A DNA stretch of 64,000 bases, taken from NCBI RefSeq assembly GCF_011764545.1, contig NZ_AP022870.1, forward strand, positions 9,244,001-9,308,000. Reading direction: 5' to 3'. The notes below the pieces were generated by a model. It searched no databases, was not told the origin of the DNA, and saw only the letters and a program-made list of their open reading frames with translations. The translations under genes and the position numbers were made by a program. The DNA comes from Phytohabitans flavus (GTDB taxonomy: Bacteria; Actinomycetota; Actinomycetes; Mycobacteriales; Micromonosporaceae). Positions 51,428 to 60,588 of this stretch are shown in pieces. Positions within the stretch are counted from its first letter, which is position 1. Every line of letters begins with the position of its first letter.

Positions 51428-52461
51428 ATGCCCGGACGACGGCGTGGCGCTCGCTCGGGGCGAGGCTGGGACGCAGCACCGCCCCGGGCGCGTTCCGCAG
51501 CGGACGGCGGCGGCTCGTCGGCGCGCTCCGGCCGCCGGTCGACGCCGCCACTGAGCCCGGACGAGGGCGAGTTCGAGTGGCCGGAGGGTGCGGTGCCCGC
51601 CGACCCTTCCACCAGAGCGGCCCGGGAGCCCGGCGCGGGCTGGCCGGCCGGAGTGATGCCCGCGAGCGCGCTCGGCGCGTCGGGCCCCGACCCCGAGTCC
51701 GCCCCGGACTGGGCCGCCGACCTGCTGGCGAGGGGCCGCGCGGCGGACGAGGAGCCGGCCGACGAGGCTGGTTGGGCGCGCGGTCGCGCGGCCGAGGAGC
51801 CGCCCGGCGAGGTGCGGCGTGGTCGTGGGCGTTGGGGCGGTGGACGCCCAGCGACCGAGGAGCTGCGCGAGGGGCGCAGCGTGGGCGTTGGGGCGCCGGG
51901 CGCCCCGCGGCGGAGGAGCCGCGTGACGAGGCCGAGCGGGCCCGCGAGATCTGCCTCAACCAGCTGGCCGTCCGTCCGCGCACCCGTGCCGAGCTGGCCA
52001 CCGCGCTCGCCCGGCGGGGCATCTCGCCCGAGGTCGCGGTGGAGGTCCTGGAGCGCTACGACGAGGTCGGCATCATCGACGACGAGGCGTTCGCCCGTGC
52101 GTGGGTTTCCAGCCGCCACCACGGTCGTGGCCTGGCCCGGCGCGCCCTTGCCGGCGAGCTGCGCCGGCGCGGCGTGGACGCCGAGACGGCCGGTGCGGCC
52201 CTGGACGACCTCGACCCCGACACCGAGGCGGCCACGGCGCGGGCGCTGGTCGACCGCAAGCTGCGCACCGCGCGGGGCGAGCCCGAGGCCGTCTTCCGGC
52301 GGCTTGCGGGGATGCTGGCCCGCAAGGGGTACGGTCCGGGCCTGGCGATCCGCGTGGTCAAGGACGCGATGGCGGCCCAGAGCGCGGAGGCAGCCGAGTT
52401 CGCCGACGCGGTCGACGCGGACGCGCTGGCCGACCTGGAGAGCGGCGACCGCGCCGACTGA
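51428..52461 (+). CDS. recX: RecX regulatory protein with long N-terminal extension, frameshifted as sequenced
   Basis: Modulator that binds RecA filaments and limits recombinase activity. The RecX domain (about the last 165 residues) shows ICLNQLAVRPRTRAELATAL, VLERYDEVGIIDDEAFARAW, HHGRGLARRALAGELRRRGV and RKLRTARGEPEAVFRRLAGM, the three-helix repeats of the family. An unusually long acidic/Arg-rich N-terminal extension (about 175 residues, MPGRRRGARSGRGWDAAPP start) contains three related blocks around RWGGGRPATEE. The two parts are in different frames; one missing base near 51881-51885 joins them. Eleven bases after the recA stop, so one operon. Confidence 0.8.
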
Positions 52462-52569
52462 CCTCCGCGGCCGCGGCCCGGCCGGTTGGACCGGCGCGCT
52501 GGCGGAGCGGGGCTGAAGGCGGCATGGCGCGGGGGTGCCGGGAGCTGAGCGGACGCTCAGAATGAGGGG

Positions 52570-53292
52570 ATGCTCAAAGCCTGCCTGAACGGGAGCCTCC
52601 GCCGGCACGAACACCCCGCCGTGCCGATCACGCCGGCCGAGGTGGCGGCCGACGCGGTGCGGTGTGAGAGTGCGGGCGCGGCGGCCGTGCACGTCCATCC
52701 ACGCGACGAGGAGGGCGGGAGACCCTCGCGGCGGACGCCGTCGACGCGACCGTCGCGGCGTTGCGGCGGTCGTGCCCGGAGCTGCCGGTCGGGGTGAGCA
52801 CCGGGGCGTGGATCGCGCCCGATCCGGATGAGCGGGTCGCCGCCATCGAGTCGTGGGGCGTGCTGCCGGACTTCGCCTCGGTCAACGCCCACGAGGAGGG
52901 GCCGAGCGGGTCGCGGCGGCCCTGCATTCGCGGGGATCGGCGTGGAGGCGGGGCTGTGGACGCCGGCGGCGGTGGCGGCCTACCAGGCGTGGCGCGTCCC
53001 CTGCGTACGGCTGCTGCTGGAGTGCATGGAGCCCGAAGAGGAGGCGGCACTCGCCAACGCGCACGCCATGCTGGCCGCGCTGGGCGGTGCCGCGCAGTCC
53101 GTCCCGGTGCTGCTCCACGCCGAAGGTCCCGCGGTATGGGCGGTCCTGCGCGAGGCTGTGCAGCTCGCACTGCATGTGCGAGTGGGGCTGGAGGACACCC
53201 GGATGATGCCAGATGGCACGATGGCATCCGGCAATCGCGCTCTGGTGGAAGCGGCGGTGACCTTTGGTGCGACCAGCGGATCAGCCGTCTGA
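52570..53292 (+). CDS. BKACE family (3-keto-5-aminohexanoate cleavage-like) protein, frameshifted as sequenced
   Basis: Zinc-dependent beta-keto acid cleavage enzyme family (DUF849), which condenses a beta-keto acid with acetyl-CoA. Corrected length is about 241 residues, shorter than the usual 270-310. Motifs in order: LKACLNGSLRRHEHPAVPIT, AVHVHPRD (zinc His pair), LPVGVSTGAWIAPDPDERVA, FASVNAHEEGAERVAAALHS, GIGVEAGLWTPAAV, LLHAEGPA and RVGLEDTRMMPDGTMASGN. Three single missing G bases (at 52717-52719, 52898-52901 and 52932-52935) account for every break. Substrate unknown. ATG start; a GGGG directly abuts it. Confidence 0.8.
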
Positions 53293-53710
53293 CCGCTCGG
53301 GTCGGCCGAAAAATGTGTGGCCTTCGTGACTCGTCCCGGAATGCCCGTACCGGTCATGACCTGCGCGTGAGCGTTCCAATGCCGTACGTCCTGGGTTCGG
53401 CCGGATCATGGGTCCTTGACCGAACCACCACTCGCGACCTAGCCTCGCGTTACAGACGAGAAGGCCCGACCAATCGCAGGCTAATCGCACAACATAGATC
53501 GCGTAACAGTACGGCATCACTTTAGATCCGTCGTCGACCGGGCCGCGTCGACGACGGCGTGACATATCTGGCCAGTGGCGGTGCCCGGGTGGGCGCCGCT
53601 GGCGGTCGTACCTGCGGTCAGCTGCCTCGGTCGGGCGACACAGCCGTAAGGCGCGTCAGTGGGAGGGCACAACCCACCCCAGGACGTCCCAGGCGGCGAA
53701 GGGAGGCGGC
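53293..53710. other. intergenic region before rny
   Basis: About 418 bases with no convincing gene. It contains a perfect 11-bp hairpin at 53528-53557 and A/T-richer stretches around 53440-53525 (GTTACAGACGAGAAGG, CGCGTAACAGTACGGCATCA) that may hold the rny promoter. Confidence 0.5.
53528..53557. promoter_or_regulatory. hairpin in the region upstream of rny
   Basis: CCGTCGTCGAC and GTCGACGACGG pair perfectly with an 8-base loop. No T-run follows. It lies 150 bases upstream of the RNase Y start and could stabilise its own leader RNA or terminate an upstream transcript. Confidence 0.4.
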
Positions 53711-55488
53711 ATGGGCGGGATGACCGTAGTACTGCTGATCGCGGTACTGGCGTTGGCCGTACTCGTGCTGGTTGCTCTTGTCCTTGGCGCGCGGGCCCTG
53801 CGTGGCCTGACGGCGACCCAGCCGGCGGCGGAGCGGGCCGACGACCCCGCTTTCGTGGCCGAGCGGGACCGCCAGGAGGAGTCCCTGGCCGCGCTGCGCA
53901 GCGCGGCTGGCGAGGCGTCGTCCGCGGTGGAGCAGGCCAAGTCGGCCGCGACCGTGGCCCGCACCGACGCCGCGGAGGCAAAGGCCGAGGCCCGCGCGGC
54001 GCGAGCGGAGGCACGCCGGGTGCTCGACGCGGCCCGGGCCGAGGCGGACACCATCATGGAACGGGCACACCGGCAGGCCGAGACCGACGCGGAGCAGGTG
54101 CGGACGGCCGCCCGGCGCAGCGGCGAGCGCGAGATCTCGATGCTCAGCGCGGCCGTCAAAGAGCAGGCCGTGGAGCTGGAGCGGCGTACGGCCCGGATCG
54201 ACGAGCGGGAGCGGCTGCACACCGAGGAGGTGGAGCGGTTCGCCGAGCGCGACCGGCGGGTCACGGCGTCCGAGGCGGAGCTCACCGAGCGGGAGTCGTC
54301 GCTGGCCGAGCGCGAGGTGACGCTGGCCGAGGCGGAGGAGCTGCGGCGGCGCGAGCTGGAGCGGGTGGCCGGGCTGACCGCCGACGTGGCCAAGGCGGAG
54401 CTGGTCGAGGCGATCGAGGGGCAGGCCAAGCGGGAGGCGGCGCTGCTCATCCGCGACATCGAGCACGACGCCCGCAGTACCGCCGAGCAGCGCGCCCGCC
54501 ACATCGTCGTGGACGCGATCCAGCGGGTGGCCAGCGAGCAGACCGCGGAGAGCGTTGTCAGCGTCCTCCACCTGCCCGGCGACGAGATGAAGGGGCGGAT
54601 CATCGGCCGCGAGGGCCGCAACATCCGCGCCTTCGAGTCGGTGACCGGCGTCAACCTGATCATCGACGACACCCCGAGGCGGTCCTGCTCTCCTGCTTCG
54701 ACCCGGTACGCCGCGAGATCGGCCGCCTCACGCTGGAGAAGCTGGTGCTCGACGGGCGGATCCACCCGCACCGCATCGAGGAGGTCTTCGAGACCGCCAA
54801 GCACGAGGTGGAGCGGCTGTGTGAGCGCGCCGCGGAGGACGCGCTCGTCGAGGTGGGCATCACCGACCTGCACCCGGAGCTGATGACGCTGCTGGGGCGG
54901 CTGCGCTACCGCACGTCGTACGGGCAGAACGTGCTCAAGCACCTCGTCGAGACCGCGCACATCGCCGGCATCATGGCGTCCGAGCTGCGGCTGGACCCGC
55001 GGATGATCAAGCGGTCCGCCTTCCTGCACGACATCGGCAAGGCGCTCACCCACGAGGTGGAGGGGAGCCACGCGCTGATCGGCGCCGACCTGGCCCGCAA
55101 GTACGGCGAGCCGGAAGAGGTGGTCCACGCGATCGAAGCGCACCACAACGAGGTGCCGCCGCAGACCATCGAAGCGGTTCTCACGCAGGCATCCGACGCC
55201 TGCTCGGGCGGGCGTCCAGGGGCGCGACGGGAGAGCCTGGAGGCGTACGTCAAGCGGCTGGAGCGGATCGAGGAGATCGCCGCCGGCAAGACGGGTGTGG
55301 AGAAGGTCTTCGCCATGCAGGCCGGCCGCGAGATCCGGGTGATGGTCAAGCCCGACGACGTCGACGACATCGGCGCGGCTGTGCTGGCCCGCGACGTGGC
55401 GAAGCAGATCGAGGAGGAGCTCACCTACCCGGGGCAGATCCGCGTGACGGTGGTCCGCGAGTCCCGGGTCACGGAGATCGCTCGCTGA
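53711..55488 (+). CDS. rny: ribonuclease Y, frameshifted as sequenced
   Basis: Membrane-bound endoribonuclease that starts mRNA decay. About 592 residues after correction. One N-terminal membrane helix (about 4-26) is followed by a long coiled coil (about 45-215, rich in Glu/Ala/Arg), a KH RNA-binding domain (HLPGDEMKGRIIGREGRNIR) and the HD phosphohydrolase domain with HDIGKA. One extra C in the run 54672-54675 changes DDTPRRSCSP into DDTPEAVLLS and restores the rest of the protein, ending VTVVRESRVTEIAR. GGGAGG precedes the ATG. Length is above the usual 510-520 because of the extended coiled coil. Confidence 0.9.
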
Positions 55489-55503
55489 CCGCTACCCCGC
55501 GGA

Positions 55504-56474
55504 TCAGTTCAGAGCAGTCTCGGCCTCGGCGGTGATGGCGGCCGGTGGCTTCTCCGGCGGGAGCCCGGCGGTCTTGCGGCCGCGGGCGAGGCGGCGCTGC
55601 GTGTACTCGGCGAGCTTGGAGAGCGCGTAGTTGACGGCGATGTAGATCACGCCGACCACCGCGTACACCTGGATCGGGTTGGGCTCCGGGAGGGCCTGGA
55701 TGATCTGGCCGCTGACCCGCAGCACCTCCTCGTAGCTGATGATGAAGCCCAGCGAGGTGTCCTTGAGGACCACGACAAGCTGGCTGATGAGCGCCGGCAG
55801 CATGATGCGGAACGCCTGGGGCAGCAGGATCATGCGGGTGGTCTGGAACGGGCTGAGGCCCATCGCCTCGGCCGCCTCCCGCTGGCCGCCCGGCAGGCCC
55901 TCCATCCCGGAGCGCAGGATCTCGCCGATGACCACCATGTTGTACAGCGTCAGGCCGATCACCAGGTACCAGAGGATGTCGCCGAGATCGACGCCCAGCT
56001 CGGGCAGCGCGCTGGCGACGAAGAAGATCGTGATGACGACCGGCAGACCGCGGAAGATCTCCACGAAGAGGCGCGACACGATCGTGAGGAGCCAGCTCAG
56101 CCCGCGCAGCGCGACCGCGAGCGGTGCGATGAGGCCGGTGAACCTGCGCTTGTTCAGCGACTTGAGCTGGATGCGGAGCACGGCGAGGCCCGTGCCGAAG
56201 ACAAGCGAGGAGACGATCGCCAGCGCCGCGGCGATGAACGTGGCGACGAACCCGTCCCGCAGGCGGGCCCACACCAGTGAGAAGACCTCGTTGCCCGGGT
56301 CGATCAGCGGGCCCCAGAGCTCCATCGAAAACTGGCCCTGCTCGTCGAGCGGCCGGTAGACGAGGTAGTAGGCGCCGGCCCCCAGGAGGAGCACGGTGAC
56401 CACGCTGGAGATGAGCGTGACGCGGCGGGCCCGGGGCCGGGCGCGTCGTAGAGGACGGTCTGCTGGTCCTTCAT
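55504..56474 (-). CDS. gluD: glutamate ABC transporter permease GluD, frameshifted as sequenced
   Basis: Inner-membrane permease of a glutamate (polar amino acid) ABC importer. The body has the binding-protein-dependent transport motif (EAMGLSPFQTTRMILLPQAF, about residues 205-224) and several membrane segments. The full protein starts at the ATG overlapping the gluC stop (ATGA) and reads MKDQQTVLYDAPGP; one extra C in the run 56433-56436 (minus strand CCCC) continues as RARRVTLISSVVTVLLLGA. Without it the first frame hits nonsense. Corrected length about 323. Last gene of gluABCD. Confidence 0.88.
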
Positions 56475-57178
56475 CGGGCGACCGCCCGGCGGCGCTCGAC
56501 GTGGTCGATGAGGAGGCCGAGAGGCACGGTCATGATGAGGAACCCGATCGAGACGCCGATGAAGACCGGGATGATCGGCTCACCGAGTGCGCTGGTGAGG
56601 TTGACCCCGGAGTTGGACAGCTCGCCGACGAGGCCGAAGAAACCGGCCAGCGCGGAGTTTTTGATCATTGCGATGATCACGCTGCCGAGCGGCACGATCG
56701 CCGCCTTCCACGCCTGTGGCAGCACCACGAAGCGGAGGTTCTGGGTGAACGTGAGCCCGATTGCCCGCGCCGCCTCGGCCTGGCCCGCCGGCACCGCGTT
56801 GATACCGCTCCGGATCGCCTCGCAGACAAACGCTCCGGTGTAGACACTCAGCGCGATGATGGCGAACCGGAAGTACGGAATGTCGACCCCGAGCCGCGAG
56901 AAGATCGTCGTCAGCCCCGGGATCCTGAGGAAGTCGCCGTTGGAGCCGAGCGCCGGGAGCCCGAACGCCGCGAAGAAGAACACGATCGTCAGCGGGCAGT
57001 TGCGGAACACCGTGACGTACGCCGCGCCGACCCACCTCATCGGCGGGATCGGCGAAATCCGCATGACCGCGGCGACGGTGCCCAGGAGCAGGGCACCGAT
57101 CGCCGATAGCAGGCAGAGTTGGAAGGTGAGCCACAGGCCGCCGGCGAAGACGTCGAAGTGGTCGACTAGCACTCTCAC
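56471..57178 (-). CDS. gluC: glutamate ABC transporter permease GluC
   Basis: Second permease of the glutamate importer, 235 residues with five or so membrane segments. The EAA-type motif is ARAIGLTFTQNLRFVVLPQAWKAAI (about residues 145-169), which contacts the ATPase. The N-terminal part DHFDVFAGGLWLTFQLCLLS is typical of the HisM/GluC group. GTG start with AGGAGA six bases upstream. Its stop overlaps the gluD start. Confidence 0.9.
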   Translation of the reverse strand: MRVLVDHFDVFAGGLWLTFQLCLLSAIGALLLGTVAAVMRISPIPPMRWVGAAYVTVFRNCPLTIVFFFAAFGLPALGSNGDFLRIPGLTTIFSRLGVDIPYFRFAIIALSVYTGAFVCEAIRSGINAVPAGQAEAARAIGLTFTQNLRFVVLPQAWKAAIVPLGSVIIAMIKNSALAGFFGLVGELSNSGVNLTSALGEPIIPVFIGVSIGFLIMTVPLGLLIDHVERRRAVAR

Positions 57179-57217
57179 CGAGATCTCCTACCGCTCACCC
57201 TCCAACTGCCCATCGAT

Positions 57218-58108
57218 CTAGTACCGGTTGACGGCCGGGCCGGTCGGCACCTGGTCGTCGAACTTGCCGGCCGTGTCCTTCCACGCCTTCTCGTAACGCC
57301 CGTCGCTGTACGCCTTCTCGAGCGTGTCGTTGATGAACGTGCGGAAGGCGGTGTCGCCCTTCTTCACGCCGATGCCGTACGGCTCCTCGGTGAAGTTTTC
57401 GCCGGCGAGCTTGAACTTGCCCTCGTTGCGGGCGATGAAGCCGAGCAGGATCACGTTGTCGGTGGTGACCGCGTTGACCTGGCCGCTGTTGAGCGCGTCG
57501 ATGCACTTCGTGTACACGTCGAAGAGCACGAGCTGCTCGGCCTTGTTGGCCAGGGACTTCTCGATGTTCGCGGCCGGGGTGGAGCCCTGCACCGAGCAGA
57601 CCTTCTTGTCGCCGGCCTTGAACGAGTCGGGGCCGGTGATCGAGGAGTCGTCGGCCTTCACCAGGATGTTCTGCCCGGCGACGTAGTACGGGCCGGCGAA
57701 GTCGATCCGCTCCTTGCGCTTGTCGTTGATCGTGTAGGTGGCGACGACGATGTCGGCCTCGCCCTTCTCGATCTTCTCCTCACGCACCGCGGACGGCGTC
57801 TCGATGTACTCGATGTTGCCCTCGGGAACGCCGAGCTCATCCGCGATGATCTTGGCGATCTCGACGTCGAAGCCGGCCGGCTTGCCGTCGAGGCCCTTCA
57901 GGCCAAAGCCCGGCTGGTCGAACTTGGTGCCGACGATAATCTTCTGCGCCTTGTTGAGCCGCTCCATCGTGCTGCCGGCCGCGAAGGACTTGCCCTCGGT
58001 CCCGCCGCCCGTGGAACCGCTGTCGTCGCCGTCGTCGCCCCCGCATGCCGCGACACCCAAAGACAGCACCGCCACCGCGGCGATCGCTGTCAAGCGCGCA
58101 ATACGCAT
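57218..58108 (-). CDS. gluB: glutamate-binding lipoprotein GluB
   Basis: Extracellular solute-binding component, 296 residues. The lipobox LGVAAC places the lipidated Cys near residue 22, after a signal peptide with MRIARLTAIAAVAVLSLG. A Gly/Asp-rich tether follows (GGDDGDDSGSTGGGTEG). The two-lobed binding domain includes GTKFDQPGFGLKGLDGKPAG, ETPSAVREEKIEKGEADIVV, FAGPYYVAGQNILV and VTTDNVILLGFIARNEGKF, the family pattern for acidic amino-acid binding. ATG with GGAGG-like AAAGAGGAGGG upstream. Confidence 0.92.
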   Translation of the reverse strand: MRIARLTAIAAVAVLSLGVAACGGDDGDDSGSTGGGTEGKSFAAGSTMERLNKAQKIIVGTKFDQPGFGLKGLDGKPAGFDVEIAKIIADELGVPEGNIEYIETPSAVREEKIEKGEADIVVATYTINDKRKERIDFAGPYYVAGQNILVKADDSSITGPDSFKAGDKKVCSVQGSTPAANIEKSLANKAEQLVLFDVYTKCIDALNSGQVNAVTTDNVILLGFIARNEGKFKLAGENFTEEPYGIGVKKGDTAFRTFINDTLEKAYSDGRYEKAWKDTAGKFDDQVPTGPAVNRY

Positions 58109-58165
58109 TCTTACCCTCCTCTTTCACGGAGCCCCGAACCCGGCGGTGCGCTCCACAGTGGACGC

Positions 58166-58921
58166 TTAGTGCGTCAGGATCTTCGACAGGAAGTCTTTGG
58201 CGCGTTCACTCTTCGGACTGCCGAAGAACTCGTCGGGTGGTGCCTGCTCGACCAACTGGCCGTCGGCCATGAAGACCACCCGGTTGGCGGCGTGCCGCGC
58301 GAAACCCATCTCGTGCGTCACGACCACCATCGTCATGCCCTCTCGGGCGAGCGACGTCATCACGTCGAGCACCTCGCCGACCATCTCCGGGTCGAGCGCG
58401 CTGGTGGGCTCGTCGAAGAGCATCGCCTTGGGCTGCATCGCCAGCGCCCGGGCGATCGCCGCCCGCTGCTGCTGACCGCCGGAAAGCTGGGCCGGGTACT
58501 TGTCCGCCTGGCTCGCGATGCCCACCCGATCCAAAAGCGCCATCGCCCTGTCGCGTGCGACCGACGGCCTCTCCTTGCGCACTTTGATCGGCCCCAGCGT
58601 CACGTTCTGCAGGATGGTCTTGTGCGCGAAGAGGTTGAACGACTGGAACACCATGCCCACGTCGCTGCGCAGTCGGGCGAGCGCGCGACCCTCAGCGGGA
58701 AGCGGATTGCCGTCGAAGGTGATCGTGCCGGAGTTGATCGGCTCGAGCCTATTGATTGCCCGGCACAGTGTGGACTTGCCCGAGCCGGACGGCCCGATTA
58801 CGACCACCACCTCGCCACGGTCGACGGAGAGGCTGACGTCTTGCAACACGTGCAGCGGTCCGAACCATTTGTTGACTGCGTCGAGCACGATGAGCGGTTG
58901 GCCCGCTGCCACTGATGTCAC
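58166..58921 (-). CDS. gluA: glutamate ABC transporter ATP-binding protein GluA
   Basis: Cytoplasmic ATPase of the importer, 251 residues. Walker A IGPSGSGKSTLCR, Q-loop VGMVFQSFNLF, signature LSGGQQQRAAIARAL, Walker B AMLFDEPTSALD and the switch His (VVVTHEMGFARHAA) are all present. GTG start, first gene of gluABCD; a second GTG three codons later is an alternative. The region 58922-59069 is the shared upstream space with the divergent hypothetical gene. Confidence 0.92.
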   Translation of the reverse strand: MTSVAAGQPLIVLDAVNKWFGPLHVLQDVSLSVDRGEVVVVIGPSGSGKSTLCRAINRLEPINSGTITFDGNPLPAEGRALARLRSDVGMVFQSFNLFAHKTILQNVTLGPIKVRKERPSVARDRAMALLDRVGIASQADKYPAQLSGGQQQRAAIARALAMQPKAMLFDEPTSALDPEMVGEVLDVMTSLAREGMTMVVVTHEMGFARHAANRVVFMADGQLVEQAPPDEFFGSPKSERAKDFLSKILTH

Positions 58922-59069
58922 CGCCCTGTAATGACATGACTACTCTCGGTTGGCCGAATGCCTCGGCTCCGGCAACTTTAGGCGGGCGAGAGTGCGGGAA
59001 AGTCACTTACTTGGTCACGGAGGAGTAACACCGGCCACGCGTTCCGTGTCGGACAGCCACCATCGAGTT

Positions 59070-59579
59070 ATGACAACCCCGGCCGCCATCTGGACCTGGT
59101 CGGTTGACGCCCGGATTCATCCGGCCCGTTTGTGCGCCGCGCTCGAAGCGGTGCTCCTGCGGCCGGTGGTCCCTCTGGGCGCCGCCGATCCCGCCCAATT
59201 GCCGGCGGATGCGGTTATCTGCGACGTGTGGCAGACCTCGGGTGACTTTCCGACGATTGTGGAGTGCTACGGCCCGCCGGCGGGCGTGGTCGAGGTCGCG
59301 GTGGTCGCCGCCCTGGCCCGGCAGCTCGGCCGCCGTTGCCTGGTCGCCGACGACACGCTCAACCCGGGCCGTCACCTGCTGGCCATGCCGGATGGCACGC
59401 TCCGCCCGGCGCATGTGGACGTGGCGGACACCGACGAGGGGGCGGCCCATTCCAACGCCCGGCCGTGCACGATCGCCACCGAGCGGTGCCGGGAGTCGGA
59501 GGAGTGCCGCCAGTCGCGGTGGGAGCCGGACAGCACCCATCGGCTCGGCTCCGCGCTCGCCCCGCTCCTCGGCTGCTGA
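59070..59579 (+). CDS. conserved-looking hypothetical protein
   Basis: I do not recognise this 169-residue protein. It starts MTTPAAIWTWSVDARIHPAR and looks globular with alternating hydrophobic segments (AVICDVWQTSGDFPTIVECY, VVEVAVVAALARQLGRRCLV) and a Cys/Arg-rich C-terminal part (ARPCTIATERCRESEECRQS). The middle has a phosphotransfer-like or immunity-like alpha/beta feel, but no motif I can name. No partner is obvious; it is divergent from gluA and convergent with DUF2277. Confidence 0.6.
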   Translation: MTTPAAIWTWSVDARIHPARLCAALEAVLLRPVVPLGAADPAQLPADAVICDVWQTSGDFPTIVECYGPPAGVVEVAVVAALARQLGRRCLVADDTLNPGRHLLAMPDGTLRPAHVDVADTDEGAAHSNARPCTIATERCRESEECRQSRWEPDSTHRLGSALAPLLGC

Positions 59580-59599
59580 GGCGTCGGTCCTCGTCGGCC

Positions 59600-59877
59600 C
59601 TAACGCCGGTCGGAGGCGAGCCGGGCCGCGCGGGCCTTCTCGCGCCGCACCTCGGGGAGTCCGCGTTCGGGCTGGGGCGCACAACGAGATCGTCGAGCAG
59701 CGTCCGCGTCGCGTCGGCCACCGCGGCGACCGCGGCGTTGAAGGCGTCCGCGTTGTGGGCGGCGGGGGTACGGAAGCCGGAGATCTTGCGCACGTACTGA
59801 AGCGCGGCCGCCTGGATGTCAGCCTCGGTGACCTCCTCGACGAACGGCTCCCGCAGGGTCATGATGCTCCGGCACAT
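59600..59877 (-). CDS. DUF2277 protein, frameshifted as sequenced
   Basis: A 92-residue DUF2277 family protein: MCRSIMTLREPF and AALQYVRKISGFRTPAAHNA are the hallmarks, followed by FNAAVAAVADATRTLLDDLV. One extra C in the run 59654-59657 (minus strand) gives DSPEVRREKARAARLASDRR and a stop, the usual charged end. As written, the frame drifts instead. Function unknown. ATG with GGGAGG six bases upstream. Confidence 0.78.
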
Positions 59878-59888
59878 ATGTTTCCTCC

Positions 59889-60280
59889 CTATCCGATGAC
59901 TTCGATGTGACACTGCGGACCCGGAGCACGGGCCAGCTTGGCATCGCTCGTCAGCAAGGTTGCCGACAATATCTCGGCGAGTGCCACATAAGACGCGTCG
60001 TATGGCGTGACGTTGTCTGCCAACTGCCATATCCGACCGACCAGGCCGAGGTGCGGCATGCGCTCCATGGGTAGATCCCGAGATCGACGATGGCAAGTGC
60101 GGCGCGCTCGGCGCTGAGCTGTGTCGACTGCACGAGCTTGCGAAGGACCGAGAGGATCTCGAGATCGACTAGCTCGGGCGCCGCCAAGTCGGCCCCCAGC
60201 AGCCTCTCGCGGACCGCTCGCCCGGCGTCACCGTCGTCAACCAGTGCGACCACGAGCACCGATGCGTCGGGGACGATCAA
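59889..60280 (-). CDS. VapC-like PIN-domain toxin, frameshifted as sequenced
   Basis: Type II toxin of the PIN RNase family, about 130 residues after correction. Catalytic acids are at PDASVLV (first Asp), DLEILSVLRKL (Glu) and, after one extra G in the run 60077-60079, TPYDASYVALAEILSATLLT and TSDAKLAR (C-terminal Asp residues). TTG start overlapping the antitoxin stop (TTGA), the usual coupled arrangement. Substrate RNA unknown. Confidence 0.8.
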
Positions 60281-60504
60281 CGCTCGCGGTCCTCGCGGAG
60301 GAGTGCTGCGGCCTGACGAGGGGTCAAGCTCCCGCCGGATCGCTGGCCCATGCGTTGGATGACCTCTTCCAGCGTCGGTCGGCGAGCCTCCCGGGTGAGT
60401 CGCGCCAGCAGGTACTCCTGCAGTGACTGCCCAGCCGCCGCCGCCCGACTCCGCAGGATCCGGTGCACATCGTCCGGAACGTCCTTGACCTGGATGTTCG
60501 GCAT
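60277..60504 (-). CDS. FitA/VapB-type ribbon-helix-helix antitoxin
   Basis: A 75-residue antitoxin. The N-terminal NIQVKDVPDDVHRILRSRAA and GQSLQEYLLARL form the ribbon-helix-helix DNA-binding domain (about residues 3-45), as in FitA/VapB. The remaining residues (RRPTLEEVIQRMGQRSGGSL) give the toxin-binding tail. It precedes and overlaps the PIN-domain gene, so the pair is a vapBC-like module that should repress its own promoter. Confidence 0.82.
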   Translation of the reverse strand: MPNIQVKDVPDDVHRILRSRAAAAGQSLQEYLLARLTREARRPTLEEVIQRMGQRSGGSLTPRQAAALLREDRER

Positions 60505-60588
60505 GGCTCCATTCTAGCGCCAGAACATGCGATTGGGCTCCACTAAGGGTCATCATGGTCCTCCGGCGACGGAAGAAGTGCGTGGTGA

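Noticed and set aside
50203..52461. An apparently continuous 752-residue RecA-RecX fusion protein
   Set aside because: The join depends on a missing base: the real RecA end (ELPPVDF, stop 51414-51416) and a separate RecX start at 51428 are both recognisable, and the reading before AGTPDREK has no start codon near the ribosome site.
54660..54883. A truncated, inactive RNase Y
   Set aside because: A single missing C at 54672-54675 explains the break, and the full HD domain continues in the neighbouring frame.
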